In this document: positions 39,373-49,687 of the stretch, piece after piece
How the letters are laid out: each line of letters starts with the position of its first letter
Position numbering within the stretch: the stretch's first letter is position 1
Assembly (NCBI GenBank): GCA_016287565.1
Contig: JAEFAM010000004.1
Coordinates: 33,703-97,702 of the forward strand
Direction: 5' to 3'
Source: Clostridia bacterium
Lineage (GTDB): Bacteria > Bacillota > Clostridia > UBA1212 > UBA1255
DNA: 64,000 bases
Position numbers and translations under genes: made by a program
The notes under the pieces: generated by a model
What the model was told of the DNA's origin: nothing
Seen by the model: the letters and a program-made list of their open reading frames with translations, nothing else
Database searches by the model: none

Positions 39373-39674
39373 GAAGGTGGATCATTTTTGCTTTGCACTC
39401 ATTCTGGGCTTCGAAGCAGCGCCACCTTCTTTAAAACGCCCATTATTTTGAAAAAAGCGGCAAAATGTGGGTGTTTCTCGCTCGATTCAAGCGCACAGAC
39501 AGCGCCGTCTTCTCCCTAACTGGGAAGGAAAGCGACAGATTGCCGTTTGCACCTTCTTCCAAACGTCGAATGGCTGCGGCGGTACGCTGTTTCCGCCTCG
39601 TTGACGCTTCACTTCCCCCTTGCTGCCGCCTCGCTCTGACCTCGCTCTGGCCTCATTCCAGCCTCGCTCCGGCC

Positions 39675-41588
39675 TCACTCCAGCTCGAAGGCGCCGGTGT
39701 ACAGCTGGTAGTACGTGCCGCGCTGCGCGATGAGCTGGTCGTGATTGCCCCGCTCGATGATCCGCCCGTGGTCCAGCACCATAATGACGTCGGAATTCAT
39801 GACAGTCGACAGGCGGTGCGCGATGACGAAAACGGTGCGGCCTTCCATAAGTTTGTCCATGCCCCGCTGCACGATGCTCTCGGTCCTGGTGTCGATGGAG
39901 GAGGTGGCCTCGTCGAGGATCATTACAGGCGGATCCGCCACCGCCGCTCTGGCGATGGACAGGAGCTGCCTCTGGCCCTGGGACAGGTTGGAACCGCTGC
40001 CGGACAATTGCGTCTGGTACCCCTCGGGCAGTCGCGTTATGAAGCCGTCGGCGCCGGAAAGTTTTGCCGCGGCAATACATTCCTCGTCGGTGGCGTCAAG
40101 GCGGCCGTAACGGATGTTGTCCATGACGGTGCCGGTGAACAGGTTGGTCTCCTGGAGCACCAGGCCCAGCGAGCGGCGCAGGTCGCTCTTTTTGATCTTG
40201 TTTATATTGATCCCGTCGTAGCGGATCTTGCCGTCTGCGATGTCGTAGAAGCGGTTAAGCAGGTTGGTGATGGTGGTCTTGCCGGCGCCGGTGGCTCCCA
40301 CGAAGGCTACTTTCTGGCCGGGCTTTGCGTACAGCGATATGTCGTGGAGCACCTGCTTGTCCGGGTCGTAGCCGAAGTCCACGTCGAACATGCGGACGTC
40401 GCCCCGGAGAGGCGTGTAGGTGAGGGTGCCGTCGCCGTGGGGGTGCTTCCAGGCCCACTGGCCGGTCTTGACGTCGCTCTCGGTGACGTTGCCCTCGCTG
40501 TCGATCACTGCGTTCACCAGCGTCACGTAGCCGTCGTCGGTCTCCGGCGCCTCGTCGGTCAGGGAGAATACGCGCTGGGCGCCCGCCATTGCCATGGCAA
40601 TAAAGTTGACCTGCTGGGACACCTGGTTGATGTTGCCGGTGAACTGCTTGGTCATATTAAGGAAGGGGATGAGGATGCTGATGCCGAAAGCCAGGCCGGA
40701 CAACGACAGGTTGGGCACGTTGTTGATCATCAGGATGCCGCCGATCAGCGCCACCAGCACGTACAATACGTTGCCCAGGTTTATTATGATGGGGCCGAGC
40801 ATGTTGGCGAAAGCGTGGGCGCGGAAACTGTCCTCGAAAAGGGCGTCGTTGACCGCGTCGAAATCCCTGCCGCTCTGCTCTTCGTGGCAGAAGACCTTGA
40901 CCACTTTCTGGCCGTTCATCATTTCCTGGATGTAGCCCTCGGTCTTGCCCATGGCCTTCTGCTGGCGCACGAAATATTTGGAAGAATTGCCGCCCACCGT
41001 TTTCGATACCAGCAGCATGACGACGACGCCCAGCAGCACCAGCAGCATCATCCAGACGCTGAAATACGCCATTATGAACAGCACGGTCAATACTATCACG
41101 CCGGACTGCAGCACCACCGGCAGCGTCTCGGATACCACCTGGCGGATGGCGTCAATATCGTTGGTGTAGTAGCTCATTATATCGCCGTAGCTGTTGCGAT
41201 CGAAGTAGCGGATGGGCAGGTTCTGCATGTTGTTGAACATCTGCTTGCGCATCTGGAACAGGAATGCCTGGGTTATATAGGCGGACAACTGTCTGTATAC
41301 GAGTATGGCGATGACGCTCAGGGTGTAGAGCACGATGAGCAGCGTGACCTGGGGCACGATCTCCTGCTTGGCGGCGGCCCAGTCGCCGGATTCGTAATAT
41401 TTGCCGATGGTGGCGATGACCTTCTGGAGGAACATGGAGGGGATGGAGCTGACGACGGCGGAGAATATGATGAATACGGCGGTCAGCGTGGACAGGCCGG
41501 GGTAGTACTTGAAGAGGAGCTTGATGATGCGGCCGAGGACTTTGAAGTCGATGCGGCGGGTCTTTTTTTTGTTGTCAGGCATTGTCAT
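39675..41588 (-). CDS. Heterodimeric ABC exporter subunit (canonical NBD)
   Basis: GATGAGKTTITNL, NLSQGQRQLLSIARA, MILDEATSSIDTRTE; TMD-NBD architecture. Confidence 0.93.
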   Translation of the reverse strand: MTMPDNKKKTRRIDFKVLGRIIKLLFKYYPGLSTLTAVFIIFSAVVSSIPSMFLQKVIATIGKYYESGDWAAAKQEIVPQVTLLIVLYTLSVIAILVYRQLSAYITQAFLFQMRKQMFNNMQNLPIRYFDRNSYGDIMSYYTNDIDAIRQVVSETLPVVLQSGVIVLTVLFIMAYFSVWMMLLVLLGVVVMLLVSKTVGGNSSKYFVRQQKAMGKTEGYIQEMMNGQKVVKVFCHEEQSGRDFDAVNDALFEDSFRAHAFANMLGPIIINLGNVLYVLVALIGGILMINNVPNLSLSGLAFGISILIPFLNMTKQFTGNINQVSQQVNFIAMAMAGAQRVFSLTDEAPETDDGYVTLVNAVIDSEGNVTESDVKTGQWAWKHPHGDGTLTYTPLRGDVRMFDVDFGYDPDKQVLHDISLYAKPGQKVAFVGATGAGKTTITNLLNRFYDIADGKIRYDGININKIKKSDLRRSLGLVLQETNLFTGTVMDNIRYGRLDATDEECIAAAKLSGADGFITRLPEGYQTQLSGSGSNLSQGQRQLLSIARAAVADPPVMILDEATSSIDTRTESIVQRGMDKLMEGRTVFVIAHRLSTVMNSDVIMVLDHGRIIERGNHDQLIAQRGTYYQLYTGAFELE

Positions 41589-43446
41589 CAGCCTCCTTTC
41601 CTTCGGAGGATGCGGCGGGGGAGTCATTGACGGTCCGGTCGACGGATGCGGTTTCGTCGGCGGTTTCGTTGACGCATTCGCTGACGGTCTCGCCGGCCGC
41701 GCTTGCGGCTGCGTTGCTTCCGCGGTTCTGCTGCTCGTACGTCTCTCTGTAGGCCGCGTTGTTCTTCATAAGTTCGTCGTGGGTCCCCACCGCCGTTATC
41801 CTGCCGTGGTCCAGCAGCACGATCATATCCGCATCCATAACGGAAGCCACCCGCTGGGCGATTATGATCTTGGTAGTCTCGGGGATGTATTTGCGGAAAC
41901 CTTCGCGTATCAGCGCGTCAGTGCGCGTGTCCACGGCGCTGGTGGAGTCGTCGAGGATCAGTATCTTCGGTTTTTTAAGCAGGGCGCGGGCAATGCACAG
42001 CCTCTGCCTCTGGCCGCCGGACACGTTGGTGCCGCCCTGGTCGATCTGGGTCTCGTACCCGTCGGGGAAGGACAATATGAAATCTTCCGCCTGGGCCAGC
42101 CTGCAGGCCTCAGAGATCTCCTCCTGAGTTGCCCCCGGATCGCCCCAGCGCAGGTTTTCGTTGATCGTGCCGGAGAAAAGCAGGTTCTTCTGGAGGACCA
42201 TTGCCACGCCGTCACGGAGCGTGTTCAGGTCGTAGTCCCTTACGTCCACGCCGCCTACGGTCACGCACCCGCCGGTCACGTCGTAAAGCCGCGGGATCAG
42301 CTGGACGAGGGAAGTCTTGCCCGCGCCGGTGATGCCCAGGATGCCTACCGTGCTTCCCGAGGGGACGTCAAGATCGATGCCGGACAGCGTGGCGTTTTCC
42401 GCCCGTTTGGAATAGCTGAATTCCACGTTTTCGAACCTGATGGAGCCGTCCTTCAGTTCGCGGACCGGTTCCGCCGGGTTTTTAAGGGCGGATTCTTCGG
42501 TCAGCACCTCGTCGATGCGCCGGGCGGATTCCGCAGACATGGTCAACGTCACGTAGATGAGCGAGATCATCATTAAAGATATCAATATCTGGAAGCCGTA
42601 GGTGAGCATGGCGGAGAGCTGGCCTACGTTGATGTAGTGCTGGGTGATGACGAGCTTCGAGCCGAACAGCAGCACGAAGACCATGTTGAAGTACAGGCAG
42701 ACCTGCATAAGGGGCCCGGTGAGGGCAACGATGCGCTCGGCTTTGGTGAAGTCGACCCGTATGTCGTCAGACGCAGCGTTGAACTTGTCCTTTTCGTACT
42801 GCTCCCGGGCAAAACCTTTGACCACCCGCATGGCCATCACGTTTTCTTCCACCGATTCGTTGAGCCGGTCGTATTTCCGGAAGACGCGGCGGAAGGCGGG
42901 CATGGCGTGGCGGGCAACTCCGATGAGTCCTGCGATGAGGACCGGTACGACGACAACGAACATGGTCGCCAGCACGCCTGCCATCCTGTAGGCCATTATG
43001 ATGGCGAACAGGAACATAAGGGGCGCCCTGATGGCGATGCGGATGATCATCATATATGACATCTGGACGTTGGCCACGTCGGTGGTGAGGCGGGTCACCA
43101 GCGAAGACGAGGAGAACCGGTCGATGTTGGAGAAGGAGTAGGTCTGGATCCTGAAAAACAGGTCGTGGCGCAGATTTTTTGCGAATCCCGCCGAAGCTTT
43201 GGCCGCCGTAAAACCGGCCAGGCCGCCGCAGGTGAGTGACAACACCGCCATTATCACCAGGATCAGCCCGTTTTTGGCGATGACGTCAATGCCGCAGCCG
43301 TCGTTTATGTCGTTGGTGAGGTTCGCGACAATAAACGGTATGATGCATTCTATTATGACTTCGCCGACAATGAATATCATGGTCAATATCGACGGTTTTT
43401 TGTATTCGCGCACCGATCTTGCCAGTTGCTTCAGGATCTTCAGCAT
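41575..43446 (-). CDS. Heterodimeric ABC exporter subunit (degenerate Walker B)
   Basis: GITGAGKTSLVQL, NVSGGQRQRLCIARA, ILILDDSTSAVD (D in place of catalytic E). Confidence 0.93.
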   Translation of the reverse strand: MLKILKQLARSVREYKKPSILTMIFIVGEVIIECIIPFIVANLTNDINDGCGIDVIAKNGLILVIMAVLSLTCGGLAGFTAAKASAGFAKNLRHDLFFRIQTYSFSNIDRFSSSSLVTRLTTDVANVQMSYMMIIRIAIRAPLMFLFAIIMAYRMAGVLATMFVVVVPVLIAGLIGVARHAMPAFRRVFRKYDRLNESVEENVMAMRVVKGFAREQYEKDKFNAASDDIRVDFTKAERIVALTGPLMQVCLYFNMVFVLLFGSKLVITQHYINVGQLSAMLTYGFQILISLMMISLIYVTLTMSAESARRIDEVLTEESALKNPAEPVRELKDGSIRFENVEFSYSKRAENATLSGIDLDVPSGSTVGILGITGAGKTSLVQLIPRLYDVTGGCVTVGGVDVRDYDLNTLRDGVAMVLQKNLLFSGTINENLRWGDPGATQEEISEACRLAQAEDFILSFPDGYETQIDQGGTNVSGGQRQRLCIARALLKKPKILILDDSTSAVDTRTDALIREGFRKYIPETTKIIIAQRVASVMDADMIVLLDHGRITAVGTHDELMKNNAAYRETYEQQNRGSNAAASAAGETVSECVNETADETASVDRTVNDSPAASSEGKEADDNA

Positions 43447-43555
43447 GGGAGGGTTCCTTTCGTCTAAAGGCCGCCCGGGCCTCTTCGCGGCCTCGTCTGG
43501 CAACGCGTTCCCGGGCGATTTGCTAATTTTACGTTTCCCTGCGGGAAAATGCAAG

Positions 43556-43935
43556 TGCAACGGGATGGACTTGGAGGCTGCAACGGGGGACACCGCAACG
43601 GGGGACAGACCCCGGTTGCACCCGCGGTTGCCGGACACGCCGCGAACGGGGGACAGACTTGCGTTCGCGGCTTTTCCCGGGATTTTTGAAAATTAACCGG
43701 CGATTTTCGTAAATTTTCGGCAAAATTCTACCGGCGGTAGAAATACGGCGACCGTGGAACGTCATCCTTTGGCGATGATCCCGCTTGCCCGAAGGGCAAA
43801 TTTAGCTGCGTGCAATGCACGCAATTTCGCTCGCACGCCAGTGCGAATTTCGCTTGCCCCCAGGGCAAATTTAGCTGAGCAACCGGGGTCTGTCCCCCGT
43901 TGCACCCCCCGTTGCACTGTCCCCCGTTGCACCGC
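43556..43935. repeat. Composite palindromic element E: multiple REP-like units, ~110-bp core related to element A, 4-hairpin array, inverted REP-like end
   Basis: gcaacgggggacagaccccggttgc; gcgaacgggggacagacttgcgttcgc core; gcgtgcaatgcacgcaatttcgct hairpins; caaccggggtctgtcccccgttgcac. Confidence 0.92.
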
Positions 43936-43964
43936 TTGCGCAACTTGACCTTATATGATATAAT
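43936..43964 (+). promoter_or_regulatory. Predicted promoter
   Basis: TTGCGC-17-TATAAT abutting element E and upstream of 44045 gene. Confidence 0.6.
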
Positions 43965-44044
43965 CTTCACGATGTGCGGGAGAGGCGTTGTTTCGTTGCC
44001 CTTGCCGCGTGTTGTGAATTCAAAAAATCATGGAGGAGATTTCT

Positions 44045-45388
44045 ATGAAGAAATTTGTTGCCCTTTTCCTCGTTATAGCGATGACGGTGGCTCTGTTCGG
44101 CATGGCTGCTTTTGCCGAAGACACCAATATTGCGCTTGGTAAAAACGTGGAAGTTGAAATGACGGAAGGCGCCGGCGACCCCAATATGGACGTGGGTTTC
44201 TGGGATAAAAACTACCTTACCGACGGCATTAACCCCGATAACGAAGCCGGCGTGTTCAATCACCTCGGCTGGTACGCCGGGACCACGACCCAGGAGGTCA
44301 ACATTGCCCTGACCATCGACCTTGAGATGGTGGCGGTAGTGTCCAGGATCGACCTTGTCCCTCAGAAGTTCCTTGTCGGACAGAGCGCTCCCAGCGACTT
44401 CACCGTGGCGGTATCCACCGACGGTTCCAGCTGGGACGTTGTAGGCGACATCCAGGGTAACGCGGGCGAGAGGACCGAGCCCTTCAGCTTCGGCGTTGAC
44501 AAGGACGTGCGTTTCGTCAAAGTTACGGTCACCAAAGCCAGCGGCATTGCCGACAACAGCTATTACTACAGCGGATTCGGCGAGATCGAAGTTTACGGCA
44601 CTGAGAAATCCGAAGTCGTTGTCGACACCCGCAAGAAAGAGGAATTCACCTGCGACAACGGTGGTATCGTCTGGGAAGGCAATTACTGGCTTTCCAACGA
44701 CACTTCCACTTCCCGCGCCACCGTGACCACCGGTATCGTTATCAACGCTTCCGATGCTGTCGAGGCGATGGGCGTTGTCAACTTCTGGGCCAGCAACCCC
44801 ACTAACGGAGATACTCCTCCCGCTGCGGCTGCGATCACCGTTTCCGTTTACAAGTACAATAAAGACTACGCCACCTCCAAGGCCGGCGGCGCCGTTGCCG
44901 AAGGTACCTTCATTCCTGCCGGTGACGACAACCTGAACCAGGAATTCGACGCCGAGGGCACGAACTGCAGATTTAAGAACTACAACGGTTCCAAGACCGG
45001 CATCATGATCGTTTTCAATTCCGCTCTTGAAGCAGGCCAGTACCTGATCGAGATCGCCGAGACCACCGATACTTCCGCCGAGCCCAAGGATCACTACCTC
45101 GTCATCCCCATGACTCAGCAGGAGTGGCCCAACGAGAAAGCTGCTTACTATATGAACGGCGAGCTCGACGAGGGCATCACCACCAGACTGGGAGTCATCT
45201 TCGCCGACAAGGGCAACCTCCTCGCCGTTGACCTCGACGCCACTTCCGGCAACGCTCAGACCGAGCCCGGCACCACCGAGCCCGAGACCAACGTCCAGAC
45301 CGGCGACGCCACCGTGGCAACCTTCGTTGTCCTGGCCGTCCTGGCAATGGGTGCCGCAGTCGTTCTCCTGAAGAAGAGAGCTTTCTGA
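44045..45388 (+). CDS. Secreted surface protein with F5/8-type C-like domain and C-terminal TM/Lys-Arg anchor
   Basis: MKKFVALFLVIAMTVALFGMAAFAEDTNIALGKNVEVEMTEG...YYYSGFGEIEVYG; NVQTGDATVATFVVLAVLAMGAAVVLLKKRAF. Confidence 0.8.
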   Translation: MKKFVALFLVIAMTVALFGMAAFAEDTNIALGKNVEVEMTEGAGDPNMDVGFWDKNYLTDGINPDNEAGVFNHLGWYAGTTTQEVNIALTIDLEMVAVVSRIDLVPQKFLVGQSAPSDFTVAVSTDGSSWDVVGDIQGNAGERTEPFSFGVDKDVRFVKVTVTKASGIADNSYYYSGFGEIEVYGTEKSEVVVDTRKKEEFTCDNGGIVWEGNYWLSNDTSTSRATVTTGIVINASDAVEAMGVVNFWASNPTNGDTPPAAAAITVSVYKYNKDYATSKAGGAVAEGTFIPAGDDNLNQEFDAEGTNCRFKNYNGSKTGIMIVFNSALEAGQYLIEIAETTDTSAEPKDHYLVIPMTQQEWPNEKAAYYMNGELDEGITTRLGVIFADKGNLLAVDLDATSGNAQTEPGTTEPETNVQTGDATVATFVVLAVLAMGAAVVLLKKRAF

Positions 45389-45428
45389 TATACGGCAAAC
45401 TAAGCTAAGATCTTGTTAATGATCTCAA

Positions 45429-45458
45429 GGCGCGCCCCGCAAGGGCGCGTCTTTTTTT
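45429..45458 (+). terminator. Rho-independent terminator
   Basis: ggcgcgccccgcaagggcgcgtcttttttt. Confidence 0.88.
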
Positions 45459-45473
45459 GCCTCGGACAAGCCC

Positions 45474-45686
45474 TGCAACGGGGGACAGACCCCGGTTGCA
45501 CGCGTACCTGTCCCCCGTTTCACGCTGCCGTGAAGCGGCAATTTCGCTGCGTGCAAGGCACGCAATTTAGCTCGCACGCCAGTGCGAATTTCGCTTGCCT
45601 GCAGGGCAAATTTCGCTGTGCAACCGGTACCTGTCCCCCGTTCGAAGGACTCTGCAACCGGGGTCTGTCCCCCGTTGCAACCAGGG
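45474..45686. repeat. Composite palindromic element F
   Basis: gcaacgggggacagaccccggttgc ... acgctgccgtgaagcggcaatttcgctgcgtgcaaggcacgcaatttagct... ... gcaaccggggtctgtcccccgttgc. Confidence 0.92.
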
Positions 45687-45696
45687 CCGAAGGCTC

Positions 45697-45726
45697 TTGC
45701 ACATATAAGCTATAGTAGTGTAAAAT
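45697..45726 (+). promoter_or_regulatory. Predicted promoter
   Basis: TTGCAC-18-TAAAAT just after element F. Confidence 0.45.
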
Positions 45727-45789
45727 AAACGAAGAAAGAAAAAAGCCGTTGTCCGCGGTTGACGGCGGGGCGGCGGAGGATGAGGGAGT

Positions 45790-47415
45790 GTGCTGGCGCG
45801 GATGGCTGGCGGAAGAAAGGGCAAGGGAGAATTGACCGAGAGACCCGGGAGAAGGGCCGTTGTCAACGTTTTCGCGTTGGGCATTTTGTTGTGCTGCATC
45901 TGCCTGGCTGTTGCCGCGGCGGGTGGCCGGAGGGAGATCGGAGCTGAGGAGAAGAAGGCGAGCAACGTCAGCGAGAAGTTCGAGTTGACCGCCGATTCTG
46001 GGAAATCGCTGAAGAATCTCAAGGACACGGACCGGTACAGCAAAGTGACGTTCGGCGAAGAAGACGTCGTGCGGGCGAAATTGCCGGCGGACAGCGGGTA
46101 TTCCATCGGCGGCGTGTACGTCATATGGGACCTTGTCCCGGGAGAGTGGACGCTGGAGACCGGCGGCACCATACTGAAGCAGGGGCGCTTCGGTATGATA
46201 CACGAGTACGTCGACCTTGCGGGCAAGGCGGCGCCGGGGCAGGAGATCGTGTTCAGGATCCCGGCGGATGCGGTGCTGTGCGACCTGATCTTTTACACGG
46301 AGGGGAAGCTTCCGGATTCGGTCCAGGTGTGGCAGCCGCCGCTGGAAAGGGCGGATTTCCTGCTTTTCCCCACCCACGGGGACGACGAGCACCTGTTTTT
46401 CGGCGGCATCATGCCGTATTACGGCGCGGAGCTGGGCTACAAGGTCCAGGTAGCGTACATGACGAACCACGCATACACCGAGCCCTATAGAGTGCACGAG
46501 CAGCTTGACGGCCTCTGGACCGTCGGGATCCGGAATTATCCGGTGTTCGGCGATTTCGTTGACGAGTATTCCAAGACCTTCGAGGACGCGGCGGCGATGT
46601 ACGGCGAGGACAACGTGGAGGCCTGGCAGGTGGAGATGATCCGCCGGTTCAAGCCATACGTCATCGTCGGCCACGATTTCGAGGGCGAGTACGGCCACGG
46701 GGCGCACCGGATCAACGGGACAATGCTCCAGTTCAGCGTTCCGGCGGCGGCTGATCCGTCAAAATATCCGGATTCGGCGGAGAAATACGGCGTCTGGGAC
46801 ACGCAGAAGTTTTACAGCCACCTGTACAACAGGGACAACGGCGTCATCATAGACTGGGAGACCAAACTCCTGGACAAATTCGGCGGGCGTTCGGCGCTGG
46901 ACGTTGCCAAGGACGGGTACAAGTGCCACGAGTCGCAGGCCTGGACGTCTTTCAAGGTCAAGCAGAGCGGCTACGGCGACTGCCGTCAGTTCGGGCTTTT
47001 CCGGTCAACCGTGGGTGAGGACGTGGAGAAGAACGACCTTTTGGAGCACGTCGTTTTCGAGCCCGACCCGACCGAAGCACCCACCCCTTCGCCGACGGCA
47101 GAGCCTACGCCGTCTCCGTCGCCCGCCGCGACGGCTCTGCCGTCGGGCAGCGCCGGGCAGAGCGGCCCCGAGACCGAGCCCGGTGACCCGGCGCGAACTG
47201 CGGTGCCTCAAGAGACCGAAGGCGGCCAGGCGGGCGGCGCAACGGGGGACAGACCCCGGTTGCCCACGGACGATAAGACCGGGACCGTCAGCGGCAACGC
47301 CGGCAGCGACAACAGCATCGGATGGATCGTTGCCGTTCTGATAGCCGCAATCGTTGCCCTTGCGGTGATGCTGCTCTATATAAGGAAGCGGAAGAATACA
47401 GGGCGCAAGGGCTGA
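45790..47415 (+). CDS. PIG-L family deacetylase domain protein with C-terminal TM anchor
   Basis: FPTHGDDEHLFFGGIMPYYGAELGYKVQVAYMTNH; VGHDFEGEYGHGAHR; Pro/Thr linker; TM + RKRKNTGRKG; GTG start. Confidence 0.85.
   Translation: MLARMAGGRKGKGELTERPGRRAVVNVFALGILLCCICLAVAAAGGRREIGAEEKKASNVSEKFELTADSGKSLKNLKDTDRYSKVTFGEEDVVRAKLPADSGYSIGGVYVIWDLVPGEWTLETGGTILKQGRFGMIHEYVDLAGKAAPGQEIVFRIPADAVLCDLIFYTEGKLPDSVQVWQPPLERADFLLFPTHGDDEHLFFGGIMPYYGAELGYKVQVAYMTNHAYTEPYRVHEQLDGLWTVGIRNYPVFGDFVDEYSKTFEDAAAMYGEDNVEAWQVEMIRRFKPYVIVGHDFEGEYGHGAHRINGTMLQFSVPAAADPSKYPDSAEKYGVWDTQKFYSHLYNRDNGVIIDWETKLLDKFGGRSALDVAKDGYKCHESQAWTSFKVKQSGYGDCRQFGLFRSTVGEDVEKNDLLEHVVFEPDPTEAPTPSPTAEPTPSPSPAATALPSGSAGQSGPETEPGDPARTAVPQETEGGQAGGATGDRPRLPTDDKTGTVSGNAGSDNSIGWIVAVLIAAIVALAVMLLYIRKRKNTGRKG
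47239..47263. repeat. REP-like unit inside the PIG-L CDS (G)
   Basis: gcaacgggggacagaccccggttgc, encoding ...GATGDRPRLPTDD... Confidence 0.93.
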
Positions 47416-47425
47416 AGAAACCCTT

Positions 47426-47733
47426 GTGCAACGGGGGACAGACCCCAGTTGGCAAACCGTTTGACGGCATGAATTTTGGGAAAGACAAAATTCTTACCCG
47501 TTCAAACGGCTTCGCCTTCCCCCTAAATAAGGTTGGAGACAGTCATTCCATGGAACGCGTACCTGTCCCCCGTTCCACGCTGCCGCGAAGCGGCGAATTC
47601 GCTGCGTGCCCGGCACGCAATTTCGCTCGCACGCCAGTGCGAATTTCGCTTGCCCGAAGGGCATATTTAGCTGTGCAACACGGTTTCCCAACCGGGGTCT
47701 GTCCCCGGTTGCACCCCCGGTTGCACGGGGCAC
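47426..47733. repeat. Composite palindromic element H
   Basis: gcaacgggggacagaccccagttgg ... gcgtacctgtcccccgttcc ... gctgccgcgaagcggcgaattcgctgcgtgcccggcacgcaatttcgct ... caaccggggtctgtccccggttgca. Confidence 0.9.
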
Positions 47734-47755
47734 CTTTTAAGAAAGAAGTGATTGT

Positions 47756-49519
47756 ATGAACGGAAAACTCAGCAGGATCGACCAGATGAACATCAAGCGG
47801 AAGCGCAAGCAGATGCAGAAAGGCGACGCCGAAAAAGAAAGGGTGTTATCCGAGACGAAGAACGCCACGCTGCTGGATTACGTGCAGTGGATCGGGGATT
47901 TTGACTTCGACACGATGCCCTTCAGAGAGGCGGACGCGCTGGTGTTGTGCGTGGCAGTGTATTTCGAGATATTGCCGCTGTTCGCGGACGGCCGCAAGAG
48001 CGCGAAGTTCAGCGAGTGCGCGGGACTGCTTGACGCGGGGCGGGCGAAGCTGATGATCACCGGCGGCGATATGGGCAACGAGGGCATTTTCCGGGCGGCG
48101 GCGGAGTCGAAGCGGTTCGGGGAGTTGACGATCACGGATTACGTGGATAAATTGACCACGGACCCTCCGCTGCAGTTTGCGGCAATGTGCTTCAGGTATA
48201 AGGACGAGTTTTCTTTCATTGCCTACCGGGGCACCGACAGTTCGCTGGCGGGGTGGGAAGAGAACTTTATGATTTCGTTTACCAGGACAACGGCCCAGAA
48301 CCTTGCCGGCGAATACGCCTGCCAGCTCATCGAGCCGGGCTGCGACTGGTACATTGGGGGCCATTCGAAGGGGGGCAACCTGGCGCTGACCGCCGCGTGC
48401 GTGCTGCCGCCGGAGCAGATCGACCTGGTGAAGCGCATCTACATGCTCGACGGCCCCGGCCTTTGCCCGGAAGTGTTTGACGAGCAGCTGATCAGCAGCG
48501 TTGACGCGAAGACCACCCGGATCATTCCGGAATTCGACGTGATCGGCAAGCTTTTCGAGCCGCGGATCACCGATACGCGCATCGTCAAGAGCTACCGTAA
48601 GGGCATCGAGCAGCATTCGCTGGCGTCCTGGATGGTGGATCACGGAGATCTGTCTTCCGCGCCGACCAATGCCGCGGGCAGCCGCTGGATCAACGACCTT
48701 ACCGACGAGTGGATCGCGGGCCTGCCTTTAGAGGAGAGAGCCGTCTTCGTGGAGGAACTGTTCGACGCCATGGAAGAGGCGGGAGTCCAGGACCTTCAGG
48801 AGATCACGCCGGAGTATTTCGGCAACCTCATCATCCGCCTCAGCGGAAAGAGCGCCACCACCAGAAAAGTCATGACCAGCCTGCCCAGGAAGATGCTGCT
48901 GGATGACGTGGAAAAGCCAAAACTCAGCACCAGGATAGCCAACTTTTTCAAGAATTCCGTGCTGGTGATCGCCGTCATACTGGCACTTCTGGGCACGGGC
49001 ATCATAATCGCCAGGGGCAAGACGCTTGACATACTTTCCATCGCCCTGGTGTCGATCATCGCCGCGGTGGAGATATTTGTGATCATACGGCGCCTTATCA
49101 AGGCGAAAGGGCGGCTGGACGGCATGCGGGAGAGGATAGTGATCGCCATCGCGCTGCTGGCCGTGATCCCGGTGCTGATCTTTAAAGAGCACGCGCTGTT
49201 CGTACTTGGCAGCTTCATTTTCGGAGCGCTTTTCCTGGTCTTCGCCTACATTTCGATACAGCAGGCGGCAAAGGAGATACGCATATTTATGCGGGTGCTC
49301 AACATAATCGAGTTCGTGGCGTGCATTGCCGCGGGCATCGGCTTCCTGATCGTCAGCGGTTCCTGGCTCTCCGTGTTTACGCTGGTGGTGGGCATCGTGC
49401 TCGTCACCGACGCGGTGGTGCGGATAATCTATCTTATCTGGACCGCGGTCAAGCGCCGCAAGACCCGCCGGGGCCTTTCCGCCGCGTCAACTTCGGGCAA
49501 CGGCACAAGCGGGAATTAA
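47756..49519 (+). CDS. Mbeg1-like (DUF2974) alpha/beta-hydrolase-fold protein with C-terminal TM segments
   Basis: FIAYRGTDSSLAGWEENFMISF; YIGGHSKGGNLALTAA. Confidence 0.88.
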   Translation: MNGKLSRIDQMNIKRKRKQMQKGDAEKERVLSETKNATLLDYVQWIGDFDFDTMPFREADALVLCVAVYFEILPLFADGRKSAKFSECAGLLDAGRAKLMITGGDMGNEGIFRAAAESKRFGELTITDYVDKLTTDPPLQFAAMCFRYKDEFSFIAYRGTDSSLAGWEENFMISFTRTTAQNLAGEYACQLIEPGCDWYIGGHSKGGNLALTAACVLPPEQIDLVKRIYMLDGPGLCPEVFDEQLISSVDAKTTRIIPEFDVIGKLFEPRITDTRIVKSYRKGIEQHSLASWMVDHGDLSSAPTNAAGSRWINDLTDEWIAGLPLEERAVFVEELFDAMEEAGVQDLQEITPEYFGNLIIRLSGKSATTRKVMTSLPRKMLLDDVEKPKLSTRIANFFKNSVLVIAVILALLGTGIIIARGKTLDILSIALVSIIAAVEIFVIIRRLIKAKGRLDGMRERIVIAIALLAVIPVLIFKEHALFVLGSFIFGALFLVFAYISIQQAAKEIRIFMRVLNIIEFVACIAAGIGFLIVSGSWLSVFTLVVGIVLVTDAVVRIIYLIWTAVKRRKTRRGLSAASTSGNGTSGN

Positions 49520-49687
49520 GCGGCCGTCAACGAGGCGGCGTTTGCCGAGCTATTAAATGATTTAACAATTAAACAAACGTAAAATTGAACGGCCAAACGG
49601 GATTTTTGAAAATTTACGCGATCCGTATTTCCCGTGTAATAAACGGTCCGGACGGGCTGAAATACGTTATTTATCCAGGAGCATTTT

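Noticed and set aside
46370-46700. PIG-L motif THGDDE instead of HPDDE as loss of activity
   Set aside because: The His/Asp/Asp/Glu ligands and the distal GHGAH are present, so activity is plausible.
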